A stretch of DNA of 36,035 bases from an uncultured Bacteriovoracaceae bacterium (GTDB lineage: Bacteria; Bdellovibrionota; Bacteriovoracia; Bacteriovoracales; Bacteriovoracaceae), in assembly GCA_938034385.1 (NCBI GenBank), contig CALHLC010000059.1, positions 1-36,035 on the forward strand. The letters are read 5' to 3'. The position numbers were made by a program, and so were the translations under genes. Shown here piece after piece: positions 14,576-24,268 of this stretch. The notes under the pieces were generated by a model. It had not been told where the DNA came from, made no database searches, and saw only the letters and a program-made list of their open reading frames with translations. How positions within the stretch are numbered: the first letter of the stretch is position 1; every line of letters begins with the position of its first letter.

Positions 14576-17500
14576 TAACTGAAGATCAATTAGAGCTACT
14601 ATGCATAGACTGGTTAAAAGAACTTGGTTGGGAATATGAATGTGGTTATGATATTGCTCCTGATACAGATAGACCATTTAGAAAAGACTATAAAGAAGTG
14701 GTAATTATTGATCGTTTAAGAGATTCTCTTGTAAAAATTAATCCTAATGTTCCAGAAGACAAAATTGATGAAGTTGTAAAAAGACTATCTCGCCCAGAAT
14801 CTCCAATCCTCGAAGTAAATAATCGACAATTTCACCGTTTTATAAATGACGGTGTTCCTATTGAGGTAAGAGTTGATGGAAGACTTAAAGGCGACTTTGT
14901 TAAAGTAATCGACTTTAATAATGTAAAGAATAATGACTTTCTAATTATTAATCAGTTTACCATTCACGGTAAAAACGGGAATAGAAGACCTGATGTCATC
15001 GCTTTTATTAATGGTCTTCCGATTGCCGTATTAGAACTTAAAAACCCTGCTGATGAAAATGCTGACATTTGGAAAGCATTTGAGCAGATCAACACTTACA
15101 AAGAAGAATTGCCTGATTTATTTTCCTATAATGTTGCTTCAATTATTTCTGATGGTATCAATGCTCGAATTGGTTCTATCACTTCAGGTAAAGAGCGTTA
15201 TGGATATTGGCGAACTCGAAGTAATGAGAAGGATATCCCAAAATTTGAGTTTGAACTAGAAACTATGACTAAGGGCTTTTTTAATAAAGAACTTCTTTTA
15301 GACTTCATACGATACTTTGTTATTTTTGAAGAAAACGGCGGAAACATTATTAAAAAAATTGCTGGTTATCATCAATTTCATGCCGTTAGAGAGGCTGTTA
15401 ATAGTACAATTGCAGCCACACAGGATGTAAAAGACGGTAAATGTGGCGTTGTTTGGCATACTCAAGGCAGTGGAAAGTCTATTTCTATGAGTTGTTATGC
15501 GGCTAAATTAATGAATCATCCTAGAATGAATAACCCAACACTTGTTGTTGTAACTGATAGAAATGATCTTGATGGGCAACTTTATCAAACGTTTTCAAAT
15601 GCTAAAGAGCTTCTTCGTGAAGAGCCTGAACAAGCAGATAATAGAGATGAGCTAAGAAAACTTTTAAAGCGTCCGTCAGGTGGGATTATTTTTACTACCA
15701 TTCAAAAGTTTTCACTTATGGATGGTGAAAATAGCTTTCCTGAGTTAACTGATAGATCAAACGTTGTTGTGATTTCTGATGAGGCGCATAGAAGTCAGTA
15801 TGGTTTAAAGGCAAAGGTTCGTGAGGCCGACGGTAAGTTAACCTATGGTTACGCCAAACACTTGCGAGATGCCTTGCCTAATGCTGGTTTCATTGGTTTT
15901 ACTGGTACACCTGTGGCTCAAGAAGACAGAGACACTAAGGCTGTTTTTGGAGATTATGTTTCTATTTACGACATAGAACAAGCTGTAAAAGATGGCGCAA
16001 CAGTTCCTATCTATTACGAATCAAGACTTGCTGAGCTTCAACTGTCTTCTGAAGAGTCTGATATTGATGCTGAAATTGATGAGGTTATGGAGCAATCAGA
16101 AGACAGCTCAGATACTTATGTTAATGAGCAAAAAACAAAGTGGGCAGCTCTCGAAAAGCTCGTAACTGCTGATTCTAGAGTTGAGCAGGTTGCAAAAAAT
16201 CTTGTTGATCACTGGGAAGATCGCCTTAAAACAATTGATGGAAAGGCTATGATAGTCTGTATTTCCAGAGAAGCCTGTGTCCAAATGTACAATGAATTAG
16301 TTGCACTCAGACCTGATTGGGCTGGCTCTGTTGATACTAACGGAAGGCCAAGTTTGGATGATGGTGTTGTTAGAGTTGTTATGACAGGGAGTGCCTCAGA
16401 TAAAAAAGAATTACGAAATCATGTTTATGATAAAAAAGGGCGTAAACATCTTGAAAAGCGATGTAAAGACTCTGAAGACTCTCTTAAAATAGTTATTGTT
16501 CGTGATATGTGGCTGACAGGGTTTGACGCGCCAATGATGCATACAATGTACATTGATAAGCCTATGAGAGGAGCAAACCTTATGCAGGCCATTGCTCGAG
16601 TAAACCGTGTTTTTAAGGATAAGCCTGGTGGTTTAGTTGTTGATTATTTAGGAATCGCCAATGAGTTAAGAGAGGCTTTAAAAACATATACTCAGAGTAA
16701 TGGTAAAGGGCAACCCACGATAGATGTTTATGAAGCCTTAACGATCTTACTAGGAAAAGTTGATTATGTTAGAGATATGCTCAAAGAGATAGATTACTCA
16801 GAGTTTAAAAACTCGAAAAAACTTTTTTATATTATTGCTTCAGCTTGTGATCATTTATTAGGCCTAGAAGATGGAAAAAAGAATTTCTGCGACGTTGTTT
16901 TGGGTATCACTAAATCAAATGCATTATGTGGAACTATGCCAGAGGCGATCGAGTTAAGAGAAGAAATAGCACTTTTCCAAGCAATTAAAGTTGCTTTAAC
17001 TAAAAAAGAGGGTGCTGATAAAAAGATCTCAGATGATCAGGTTCAAAATGCTCTAAGACAAGTTGTCTCTAAAGCTTTGGTCTCTGATAAAATAGTAGAT
17101 ATTTTTGAAGCTGCTGGTCTTGAAAGTCCAGATATTTCAATCCTTAGTGATAGTTTTTTAGATGAAGTAAAAAACATGAAGCAGAAAAACTTAGCTGTTG
17201 AAATGTTATCACGTCTCCTTAAAGGTGAAGTGAAATCGAAGACTGCAAAAAATATCATTCAGGCTAAGAAATATTCCGAGTTACTCTCTAGAGCTTTATT
17301 AAAATATCGTAATCGTTCGATTGAAACAGCACAAGTTATTGAAGAACTCATACAAATGGCGAAAGATTTTAAAGACGAGATGAAAAGAGGAGAAGATCTA
17401 GGGCTTAATGAAGATGAACTCGCTTTTTATGATGCTCTTGCTGATGATGAAGCAGCGCTAAGAGATCTTGGTGATGAGATACTAAAAAAAATAGCACATG

Positions 17501-17688
17501 AATTAACAGATCAGTTACGTAAAACCGTCACGGTTGATTGGGCCCAGAGAGAAAGTGTAAGGGCCAGTATTAGGATTAAGATTAAAAGATTGTTAAGGAA
17601 GTATAAATATCCTCCTGAGAAAACGGAAGAAGCAATCGCTTTAGTTTTGAAGCAGGCTGAGACTCTTTCTGAAAGTTGGGTAAGTTAG
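14572..17688 (+). CDS. hsdR: Type I restriction endonuclease/translocase subunit
   Basis: 1038 residues. The N-terminal PD-(D/E)XK nuclease is RRPDVIAFINGLPIAVLELKNP (Asp141, Glu155, Lys157), with GNRRPDV just before. The SF2 motor has Walker A HTQGSGKS (296-303), TDRNDLDGQL, DEAHRSQYG (403-411), FTGTPV, then the second RecA domain with VRDMWLTGFDAPMMHTMYIDKPM and AIARVNR. A helical C-terminal part follows for binding HsdM/HsdS. All key residues look intact, so the system is probably active. The next gene, gajA, begins only nine bases downstream. Confidence 0.96.
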   Translation: MITEDQLELLCIDWLKELGWEYECGYDIAPDTDRPFRKDYKEVVIIDRLRDSLVKINPNVPEDKIDEVVKRLSRPESPILEVNNRQFHRFINDGVPIEVRVDGRLKGDFVKVIDFNNVKNNDFLIINQFTIHGKNGNRRPDVIAFINGLPIAVLELKNPADENADIWKAFEQINTYKEELPDLFSYNVASIISDGINARIGSITSGKERYGYWRTRSNEKDIPKFEFELETMTKGFFNKELLLDFIRYFVIFEENGGNIIKKIAGYHQFHAVREAVNSTIAATQDVKDGKCGVVWHTQGSGKSISMSCYAAKLMNHPRMNNPTLVVVTDRNDLDGQLYQTFSNAKELLREEPEQADNRDELRKLLKRPSGGIIFTTIQKFSLMDGENSFPELTDRSNVVVISDEAHRSQYGLKAKVREADGKLTYGYAKHLRDALPNAGFIGFTGTPVAQEDRDTKAVFGDYVSIYDIEQAVKDGATVPIYYESRLAELQLSSEESDIDAEIDEVMEQSEDSSDTYVNEQKTKWAALEKLVTADSRVEQVAKNLVDHWEDRLKTIDGKAMIVCISREACVQMYNELVALRPDWAGSVDTNGRPSLDDGVVRVVMTGSASDKKELRNHVYDKKGRKHLEKRCKDSEDSLKIVIVRDMWLTGFDAPMMHTMYIDKPMRGANLMQAIARVNRVFKDKPGGLVVDYLGIANELREALKTYTQSNGKGQPTIDVYEALTILLGKVDYVRDMLKEIDYSEFKNSKKLFYIIASACDHLLGLEDGKKNFCDVVLGITKSNALCGTMPEAIELREEIALFQAIKVALTKKEGADKKISDDQVQNALRQVVSKALVSDKIVDIFEAAGLESPDISILSDSFLDEVKNMKQKNLAVEMLSRLLKGEVKSKTAKNIIQAKKYSELLSRALLKYRNRSIETAQVIEELIQMAKDFKDEMKRGEDLGLNEDELAFYDALADDEAALRDLGDEILKKIAHELTDQLRKTVTVDWAQRESVRASIRIKIKRLLRKYKYPPEKTEEAIALVLKQAETLSESWVS

Positions 17689-17697
17689 GATTGATCT

Positions 17698-19482
17698 ATG
17701 AGAATTTCCAGAGTAATAATTAAAAACTTTAGAGGTATTAAATTTGGTGAGGTTATGTTTCCAAACCATGCTGTAGTGGTTGGGGATAACAATATAGGTA
17801 AATCAACAGTTTTAGAAGCAATTGATTTAGTACTTGGCCCAGATCGTATGAGAAGAAAGCCTGCAATTAATGAGCATGATTTCTTTGCTGGTGATTATTT
17901 GTGTAATGACAAAACACCTATTGAAATATTTATAGAAGTAACAGTTGTTGCTATTAACGACGAACAAGAACGTCATTTTAAAGATCATGTTGAGTGGTGG
18001 GATACTCATACTGAGAGTTTAGTTCAAAATCCACCTCCCGAGTCAATAGATCCAGAAGCAGTTCTACCTGCGATTCGAGTTTGTTTTAAAGGTTCTTATG
18101 ATACTGAAGAAGACGATTTTATTGGAAATACTTATTTTCAGCTGCCAGTAAAAGATGACGGAACTCTTGTTCCCTTTAAAACTAGAGATAAAAGAGTTTG
18201 TGGTTTTTTATATTTGAGAACATTGAGAACAGGCTCAAGAGCATTAAGTCTTGAAAGAGGTTCGTTGTTAGATATTATCCTACAACTAAGTAAAGTAAAG
18301 CTCGATATGTGGGAAGAGACTTTAGAGCAAATAAGAGCTATCAATGTTGCTGACAATCCAGAACTTGGAGTTTTAAATATCTTGTCTGGAGTACAAGACT
18401 CTTTGAAGTCATTGGTTCCATCAGACTGGGGAACCAATCCTAAAATGAAGGTTTCGGACTTTACACGAGAGCATCTTAGAAAAACTCTCAATGTATTTAT
18501 GTCTACTGGGGTAAAAAAAGTAAATGGGGAGGATCATATAGCTCCATTTCGAAAGCAGGGAACTGGAACAATAAACACTCTTGTTTTATCAATGCTATCC
18601 CTAATTGCAGACTTGAAACAAAATGTTATCTTTGCGATGGAAGAGCCAGAGATTGCGATACCACCGCATACGCAAAAGAGAATAATTAACAGTGTTAGAG
18701 ACAAGTCTTCGCAAGCAATTTTCACCTCTCATTCGCCATATGTGCTAGAAGAATTTGATCCAAAAGAAATAGTAGTGTTAAGTAATGAGGATGGGGTGGT
18801 AAAGTCATGCTTTGCAGGATTTACAGATAATATAAAAAGAAAGTCATATCAATTAGAATTCAGAAAACGCTATTGTGAAGCATTGTTAGCAAGTAGAGTA
18901 TTAATTGCTGAAGGTAGAACTGAGTATGATGCTTTACCATTAGTTGCAAGACATCTAAATAGCCTAAAACCTAAGGAGTACTCCAGCCTTGAGGCTTTGG
19001 GGATAGCTATTATTGACGCGGAGTCGGACACGCAAATAAAACCAATCGCAAGTCTATTAAAGAGTTTTGGTAAAACCACTTATGCTATTTTTGATAAACA
19101 AGATGCAACCCAAGGGGCAGGTATCAACAATGAAGTTGACTATTCATATGAGTCACCAGAAAAGAGCTTTGAAAAGCTAATAATGAACCACATCCCATCC
19201 GATAAATTAAAGTCTTTTGCAATAAAGCTTGTATCTGACGATGAATGGCCGACACATTTAAACTCACATGTACCATCTGAGACAAGTACTAATGAAGAAA
19301 TTAAAAGCCAATTAGAAAAATACTTTGGCTGGTCAAAAGGTGCTGGTACTGCAGCGTTACTGTTGCAAAGTTGTAGTTATGAAGAGATACCAAACTTTAT
19401 AAAAGAAACTTTAAAGAACATTAGACAAACAGTAAATCAGGTAAAAACAGGTGAAGTTAACCTTAATGACTTCTTAGATTAA
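17698..19482 (+). CDS. gajA: Gabija GajA-like OLD-family ATPase/TOPRIM nuclease
   Basis: 594 residues. The N-terminal ABC-type ATPase has ISRVIIKNFRGIKFGEV, Walker A GDNNIGKST (29-37), a signature-like RKQGTGTINTLV (285-296), Walker B NVIFAMEEPE (309-318) and the His loop FTSHSPYVLEE (342-352). The C-terminal TOPRIM part has VLIAEGRTEYDAL (Glu405) and acidic strands IIDAESD and IFDKQD. A class 2 OLD protein directly followed by a UvrD-like helicase is the defining layout of Gabija (GajAB), in which GajA nicks phage DNA when nucleotides are depleted. It is co-directional with hsdR (gap of nine bases) and gajB (gap of three). Confidence 0.9.
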   Translation: MRISRVIIKNFRGIKFGEVMFPNHAVVVGDNNIGKSTVLEAIDLVLGPDRMRRKPAINEHDFFAGDYLCNDKTPIEIFIEVTVVAINDEQERHFKDHVEWWDTHTESLVQNPPPESIDPEAVLPAIRVCFKGSYDTEEDDFIGNTYFQLPVKDDGTLVPFKTRDKRVCGFLYLRTLRTGSRALSLERGSLLDIILQLSKVKLDMWEETLEQIRAINVADNPELGVLNILSGVQDSLKSLVPSDWGTNPKMKVSDFTREHLRKTLNVFMSTGVKKVNGEDHIAPFRKQGTGTINTLVLSMLSLIADLKQNVIFAMEEPEIAIPPHTQKRIINSVRDKSSQAIFTSHSPYVLEEFDPKEIVVLSNEDGVVKSCFAGFTDNIKRKSYQLEFRKRYCEALLASRVLIAEGRTEYDALPLVARHLNSLKPKEYSSLEALGIAIIDAESDTQIKPIASLLKSFGKTTYAIFDKQDATQGAGINNEVDYSYESPEKSFEKLIMNHIPSDKLKSFAIKLVSDDEWPTHLNSHVPSETSTNEEIKSQLEKYFGWSKGAGTAALLLQSCSYEEIPNFIKETLKNIRQTVNQVKTGEVNLNDFLD

Positions 19483-19485
19483 TAA

Positions 19486-21204
19486 ATGAAAATTAATATT
19501 TGTTCTGAAAGACAAAAAATACTTGATTCAAATGAGAACTTACTGGTTCTTGGGGGACCTGGTTCTGGAAAAACTACCATCGCACTAATAAAGTGTTCTC
19601 AAGAAACTAAAAATCTTCTAAAAGGTCAAAAAACTTTATTTTTAAGTTTCGCACGCGCAACAGTCGCAAGAGTCCTAGAAAGTGCAAGTTCTTTAGTATC
19701 AAAAGATGGTTTAAAAACTATAGAAGTTAATACCTATCACGGCTTTTTTTGGAATATTTTAAGGAGTCATTCATATTTGCTAAACCCTAAGTATCCACTT
19801 AAGCTAATTACACCCTCGGAGGCAGCAGTTCAAATGGCGCATATTGCGTCAGATAATAGATCTTCCGAATTTGAAAGGCTGTTCCATGATGAAGGAATAT
19901 TAGGCTTTGACCTGTTTGCTAAATATACTAAGGATTTACTTAGCAGGTCTAGCAAATTAAGAAGCCTTATATCTAATACTTATCCCATAATCTTTGTCGA
20001 TGAATTTCAAGATACGAATTCAGAGGAGTGGGAAGTCATTAAGATCTTGGGAGAAAATTCCACTATTATTGCTTTGGCTGATGTGGAGCAAAGAATTTAC
20101 GAGTTCAGAGGGGCAGATCCTGCTCGAATTGGACAATATATTTCTGATTTTAAACCTTTAACTTTTGATTTTGGAATTGAAAATAACAGGAGCAATGGTA
20201 AAGATATCGCACAATATGGGAATGATATTCTTACTGGTACAGTTAGGACTACACAGTACAATGATGTTGAAGTTTTCAGTTATCCTTTTTATAGAGACTT
20301 CCACGAGATGTATTCTTTAAAAACTAAATTGATCGATGGAATTAAAAGAGTTAACCATCTTGATGATTGGTCTATAGCCATTTTAGTACCCACTAAAAAG
20401 CAAATGTTACAAGCATCCAACTACTTATCATCACAGAAAGATAATCTTCCAGTTTTAGAACATCATGTTGCCGTTGATGCTGAAGGGCCAACGTTAGCGG
20501 GTTATCTTTTTTCTCTTATGATCGAAGACCATAGCGACCCCGCTTATTTGAAAAAGAAGATTTTATTATCTTTAATAGACCATATGAAAGGAAGAAAGGG
20601 GGCATCACCTCCCACTAAAGCAGAGTTGGCATTATCAGTCGCTTTAGAAAGTTATATTGAGACAGGAAAAAAGTTAAGGGGAACTCGTAGACTTGCCTTG
20701 CTAACTGAAATAGATAAAATTGTTGCTGAACGAATGTCTATTGAAATGTCAGGAAACCCTTGGGATGATTGGTTTTTAAACCTTAAACTATTCTCTGATC
20801 ATGCGAATGAAAAACCACTTGTCACAATTAGAGAGGATGCAAGATATGTAAGGCTCTTGCATAAAGGTTCATACTTAAGAGAGACCTTAAATACACAATG
20901 GAGACAATTTGGATTTTACAAAAATGCTTCTAAGGTTTACATGGATACAATTCAGCAAGAAAATTTCTCTACAACGGTGAAAAGGCATGCAGGCTTGCAT
21001 GTAATGACCATCCATAAAGCAAAAGGTAAGCAATTTAATGAGGTTTTTCTTTTCGAAGGATATAGAAGAGGCCGATTTGTTAGAAATCCCAATAAGCCCA
21101 AGGTTGTTGAGCAGTCAAAGCTAATGATGAGAGTTGGTGTTACTCGAGCAGTCAGTAAGACCACAATTTTAACTCCAAAAAGTAATGAGTGTGAGATTCT
21201 TTAG
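19486..21204 (+). CDS. gajB: Gabija GajB-like UvrD/Rep-family helicase
   Basis: 572 residues of SF1A helicase. Walker A LVLGGPGSGKTT (20-31), motif Ia-like LFLSFARATVARV, TYHGFFWNIL, Walker B FVDEFQDT (170-177), motif III ALADVEQRIYEFRGA (196-210), late motif VMTIHKAKGKQFNEVFL and motif VI RVGVTRA. It is somewhat longer than the roughly 500-residue GajB prototype. In Gabija, GajB is thought to sense DNA ends or nucleotide state and act with GajA. It is the last gene of the operon; its stop codon overlaps, tail to tail, the stop of the histidine kinase on the other strand. Confidence 0.9.
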   Translation: MKINICSERQKILDSNENLLVLGGPGSGKTTIALIKCSQETKNLLKGQKTLFLSFARATVARVLESASSLVSKDGLKTIEVNTYHGFFWNILRSHSYLLNPKYPLKLITPSEAAVQMAHIASDNRSSEFERLFHDEGILGFDLFAKYTKDLLSRSSKLRSLISNTYPIIFVDEFQDTNSEEWEVIKILGENSTIIALADVEQRIYEFRGADPARIGQYISDFKPLTFDFGIENNRSNGKDIAQYGNDILTGTVRTTQYNDVEVFSYPFYRDFHEMYSLKTKLIDGIKRVNHLDDWSIAILVPTKKQMLQASNYLSSQKDNLPVLEHHVAVDAEGPTLAGYLFSLMIEDHSDPAYLKKKILLSLIDHMKGRKGASPPTKAELALSVALESYIETGKKLRGTRRLALLTEIDKIVAERMSIEMSGNPWDDWFLNLKLFSDHANEKPLVTIREDARYVRLLHKGSYLRETLNTQWRQFGFYKNASKVYMDTIQQENFSTTVKRHAGLHVMTIHKAKGKQFNEVFLFEGYRRGRFVRNPNKPKVVEQSKLMMRVGVTRAVSKTTILTPKSNECEIL

Positions 21205-22595
21205 TTTGTAATAACGAATGTTTTTTTCCGTAGTAAAAGAATATTTTTGTTTGGCAATGATAAAGCTCTGCTAAAGCTAGAGTTAATTACCACGTTATTA
21301 AAGCCAAAGGAGTTAATTTTCTCTATATCTTTATTATTTGTTTGTGACCCTTTTATGTTGTAATCAATAAAAACAGTGTGTTTTTTGTTAAGGTTTGTAA
21401 CTAAATCAAAAAATGATTTAAGATCCTCAAATCCCTTGTAGGGTATATTTTTTGATTTCGAAATAATCTCCCAATTTTTATGTACTATCTCACTATCATC
21501 AATAAGAATAATCCCAGATGGAGAAAATTCTATTTCCTTGAGGGGAAGTTTAATTTCAACTTTCACCCCTTTTTTATGAGCCCTTCTATTTTGAATTTCA
21601 ATACTTCCTTGAATTGATTCTACAAATCTTTGAGATTGGTACAATCCAAGTCCTGACTGGGACTTGCTACTGACATCTCGTGAAAGTGGATCCTCCACGT
21701 TGAGGCCTATGCCGTTGTCTGTAACTGAGATTTCTAGATTGTCTTTGTCTTTTGATGCAAGCAATTCAATTTGAATGTATTTATTTTCCGTAGATGCCTC
21801 AATTGAATTGTTGATAATATTAGAAAGAGTCCTCTGAAATTCTGACTTACTAATCGAGACTGAAAAGTCTTTGGCAATATCCTTGATTTCAAGATCAATT
21901 TGAAGGCTCTTCAGTTCAGAATACTCTTTTTTCTTAAGGGAAATAGTTTCCTCCAAAAGACTTTTCAAGTTCAATATTTCTTTAAAGGAGTTTTCTTCTT
22001 TGTTGTAAGAGTTTAAATTCTCAAGAACTTGCTCAATTTGCTGAAAAGATTGCTGAACAAGGTTTTTAGAATCGTTGTTTTCTTGTATGAAGTTTTTAAG
22101 CTGAGTCAAAGGGGATTTGATATCATGATAAACAAGATCAGCTAATTCTGACTTGGCCTCAGCTATTTTTGCTATTGTTAACTTCCGGTTTACTTCTTTT
22201 TGTGCTTTTGAAGAGAAAAAGAAAAGCAGGATAACCAATACTGAAAATATAGAAAGAGGAGTGATTAATTTTAGATACTTCTTAAGAAAAGAATATTTAA
22301 TAAAATGCTTACCATAGATCTGTTTTGATAATGAAAATAGTCCCTCTTGAGGTCTTTGTGGGGTAATCTCTATGTTATCGATATGAAAGCTTCTTTTTAT
22401 ACTAAAAATATTTTTTTCTAGTAATTCTCTTTGATCTAAAACGAGATTGTCCGTGAGAAGATTTTGATTTTTCCTATGAACTAAAATTACTTCATTTTTT
22501 GTTGTTTGGTATCTATCAAGTGCGCTGAAGATTAAAAGGCTGAAGCTTAAAAAGAAAATAGCATAGATGCTTTTTTGTAAGATATTATCTTTCAT
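21201..22595 (-). CDS. Hybrid histidine kinase with C-terminal receiver domain
   Basis: 464 residues. Two membrane helices (about 10-26 and 108-128) bracket an extracytoplasmic sensor segment of about 80 residues; no HAMP or PAS domain is evident. The dimerisation helix has LVYHDIKSPLTQL (phospho-His157). The ATPase has NIINNSIEAS (N box), DNGIGL (293-298) and SGLGLY (314-319). Residues about 360-464 form a receiver: ILIDDSE (Asp366/367) and VFIDYNIKG (phospho-acceptor Asp411). Because it ends in a receiver without an HPt domain, a separate phosphotransfer protein is expected. It overlaps the periplasmic binding protein gene by 11 bases, and that protein is the likely ligand-binding partner of the sensor segment. 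Confidence 0.92.
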   Translation of the reverse strand: MKDNILQKSIYAIFFLSFSLLIFSALDRYQTTKNEVILVHRKNQNLLTDNLVLDQRELLEKNIFSIKRSFHIDNIEITPQRPQEGLFSLSKQIYGKHFIKYSFLKKYLKLITPLSIFSVLVILLFFFSSKAQKEVNRKLTIAKIAEAKSELADLVYHDIKSPLTQLKNFIQENNDSKNLVQQSFQQIEQVLENLNSYNKEENSFKEILNLKSLLEETISLKKKEYSELKSLQIDLEIKDIAKDFSVSISKSEFQRTLSNIINNSIEASTENKYIQIELLASKDKDNLEISVTDNGIGLNVEDPLSRDVSSKSQSGLGLYQSQRFVESIQGSIEIQNRRAHKKGVKVEIKLPLKEIEFSPSGIILIDDSEIVHKNWEIISKSKNIPYKGFEDLKSFFDLVTNLNKKHTVFIDYNIKGSQTNNKDIEKINSFGFNNVVINSSFSRALSLPNKNILLLRKKTFVITN

Positions 22596-23523
22596 AGACG
22601 ACCTCTTTTTTGATATTCCATGAAAGGTAGTTTTCCTCTGTTTTGGCAGGAATTTTATTCTTTTTATTTTTAAAGCACTTAAATGACTTTTGAGTACAGT
22701 CTTCTTCTAAAATTTTAATAAGTTTTAAAGAATGGTAGCTGTAAAATGCTAAGTCAGAGCTAAATTTAGATGACTTTGTAAATGTGTTGAACCGATATAC
22801 TGATTTAACGTATTTAAGATCTTTGAAAACTTGATTTAGATAGATGCTTTTTGGGCCCCATGAATCGGCTCCGATAATAATTTTTGAGTATTTGCCTTGA
22901 TCAATATCGTTAATAGCCTTTGCGGATTCGTTCTCATCGAGAATGATAAAAATTGCATCATGTTTGGATTTAATTTTCTTACTTGTTTCGTAATATTGTC
23001 CCTTAATTTTTAAATTCTGCTGAATCTGGTTTTTTAGATCAACTGAATAAATGTTTGAAGGACTAAAGATTATTCCAATATCCTTATAGTGATTATTAAG
23101 GTGCTTAGAAATCTTTTTAGAAAATAAACTATTTATACCTGATGTTAAAAATATGGTTTTTGAACCACTAAAAGTGTTAGAGGTAGCAGTAGGGGAGAAA
23201 AGCATTTTATCTCCAAGGAAACTCTTTATAGCGGAGACTTTATTAGACTGACCAAGACCAACAAAGTAATCATTTTTCTCTTTGTTCAATCTAAAAGTCT
23301 TTTGAAGTTCTCCGAGGTTTTTACCGATGTCAATTTTGTTCAAATTAAAGCAAGTGCCTTTGATTTCTTGTTTTGCTTTATCTAGACCTTCAAGAATTTG
23401 TCTGCCGTAAACAGTGCCATCGTTTCCGATACTATTGAAGTGTGAAAGCACACCAATATTTACGCAAGAGTATGCGGGTGAAAGTGTAAATATTAAAAAT
23501 GTAATGCTAAATATCTGTTTCAT
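22585..23523 (-). CDS. Periplasmic substrate-binding protein, branched-chain amino-acid type fold
   Basis: 312 residues with signal peptide MKQIFSITFLIFTLSPAYS. The mature start CVNIGVLSHF, then GTVYGRQILEGLDKAKQEI, LFSPTATSNTF and the strand IGIIFSPSNIYSVDLKNQI fit a type I periplasmic binding fold (Peripla_BP_6, LivJ-like). No ABC transporter permease or ATPase gene is nearby, so it is unlikely to serve uptake. Its gene is sandwiched by overlaps between a nucleosidase (17 bases) and a membrane histidine kinase (11 bases), which points to sensing, as LuxP does for LuxQ. The ligand is unknown. Confidence 0.8.
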   Translation of the reverse strand: MKQIFSITFLIFTLSPAYSCVNIGVLSHFNSIGNDGTVYGRQILEGLDKAKQEIKGTCFNLNKIDIGKNLGELQKTFRLNKEKNDYFVGLGQSNKVSAIKSFLGDKMLFSPTATSNTFSGSKTIFLTSGINSLFSKKISKHLNNHYKDIGIIFSPSNIYSVDLKNQIQQNLKIKGQYYETSKKIKSKHDAIFIILDENESAKAINDIDQGKYSKIIIGADSWGPKSIYLNQVFKDLKYVKSVYRFNTFTKSSKFSSDLAFYSYHSLKLIKILEEDCTQKSFKCFKNKKNKIPAKTEENYLSWNIKKEVVYER

Positions 23524-24268
23524 CTAAAAACTTAAATAACGAATAAACGTTATTCACATTCTCCTTAATAAAATCGACATACTGATCATTGTTTCCAGAT
23601 AGATCATCAGAGCATATTTTCATCATCCCAAATCGGACATGAAACTTTGAGCATACATAAGCGCAAGCTGCCGATTCCATTTCAACAAAATCGGCATTAA
23701 AAGTTTTGTTGAGATATTTTCTTCTCTGAAGACTATCTACAAAGGATGCCCCAGATAAAACTTTTCCCTTTTTGTATTCAAGATAATTCTTTTCACAGAA
23801 CATTTTAAAGAGTTCAGTCATCATTGGCTGGACTCGATAGTCTTTGTTATTTTTCTTTTTTTCTTCTTCACTTAATGAAAGATACGACCTTCCTGTTCCC
23901 ATCTTTTCAATATTTTCCCCATAATAAAGAGAATCTTGATCAGCTATTGTTGAAGCGATAAAGTAATCTCCTTGCTCGATCTTATCTGATAGGGCACCAC
24001 CAACTCCAAATAAAAATACAGATGAGACTTCGTACTTATTTAAAATAGCGGATAAATTCATTGAAGCATTGATCGGCCCAACTCCTGATTTCATAAAAAT
24101 CCAATTATGATTTGTCCCTTCACACATCAAAGCATTTTCTTGAAAGTTATATTCAAAAAAACTTAAATTTGCTTCTGAGACGTATTCTTGAAGATCCTTA
24201 AGTAAAGAATCTTGCTCGCAATCCATTGCGGTCATAAATATCTTAAATGTTTTGTACTCATTACTCAT
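23507..24268 (-). CDS. MTA/SAH nucleosidase-family protein (PNP/UDP phosphorylase superfamily)
   Basis: 253 residues. It aligns by eye to E. coli MTA/SAH nucleosidase at all catalytic points: MTAMDCEQDSL (Glu18, like Glu12), FMKSGVGPINASMNLS, FGVGGALSDKIEQGD, FVEMESAACAYVC (Glu198, like Glu174) and ICSDDLSGN (Asp221, like Asp197). The family hydrolyses methylthioadenosine or S-adenosylhomocysteine, feeding methionine salvage and, via S-ribosylhomocysteine, AI-2 synthesis. An insertion near 112-150 (YYGENIEKMGTGRSYL, SEEEKKKNNKDY) suggests changed substrate choice. There is no signal peptide, so it is cytoplasmic. It overlaps its neighbours on both sides inside a signalling operon, an unusual setting. 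Confidence 0.85.
   Translation of the reverse strand: MSNEYKTFKIFMTAMDCEQDSLLKDLQEYVSEANLSFFEYNFQENALMCEGTNHNWIFMKSGVGPINASMNLSAILNKYEVSSVFLFGVGGALSDKIEQGDYFIASTIADQDSLYYGENIEKMGTGRSYLSLSEEEKKKNNKDYRVQPMMTELFKMFCEKNYLEYKKGKVLSGASFVDSLQRRKYLNKTFNADFVEMESAACAYVCSKFHVRFGMMKICSDDLSGNNDQYVDFIKENVNNVYSLFKFLDETDI

Noticed and set aside
22585-23523. True LuxP homologue
   Set aside because: The visible motifs fit the branched-chain amino-acid binding type rather than LuxP/ribose-binding proteins. The Lux comparison is kept only at the level of roles.
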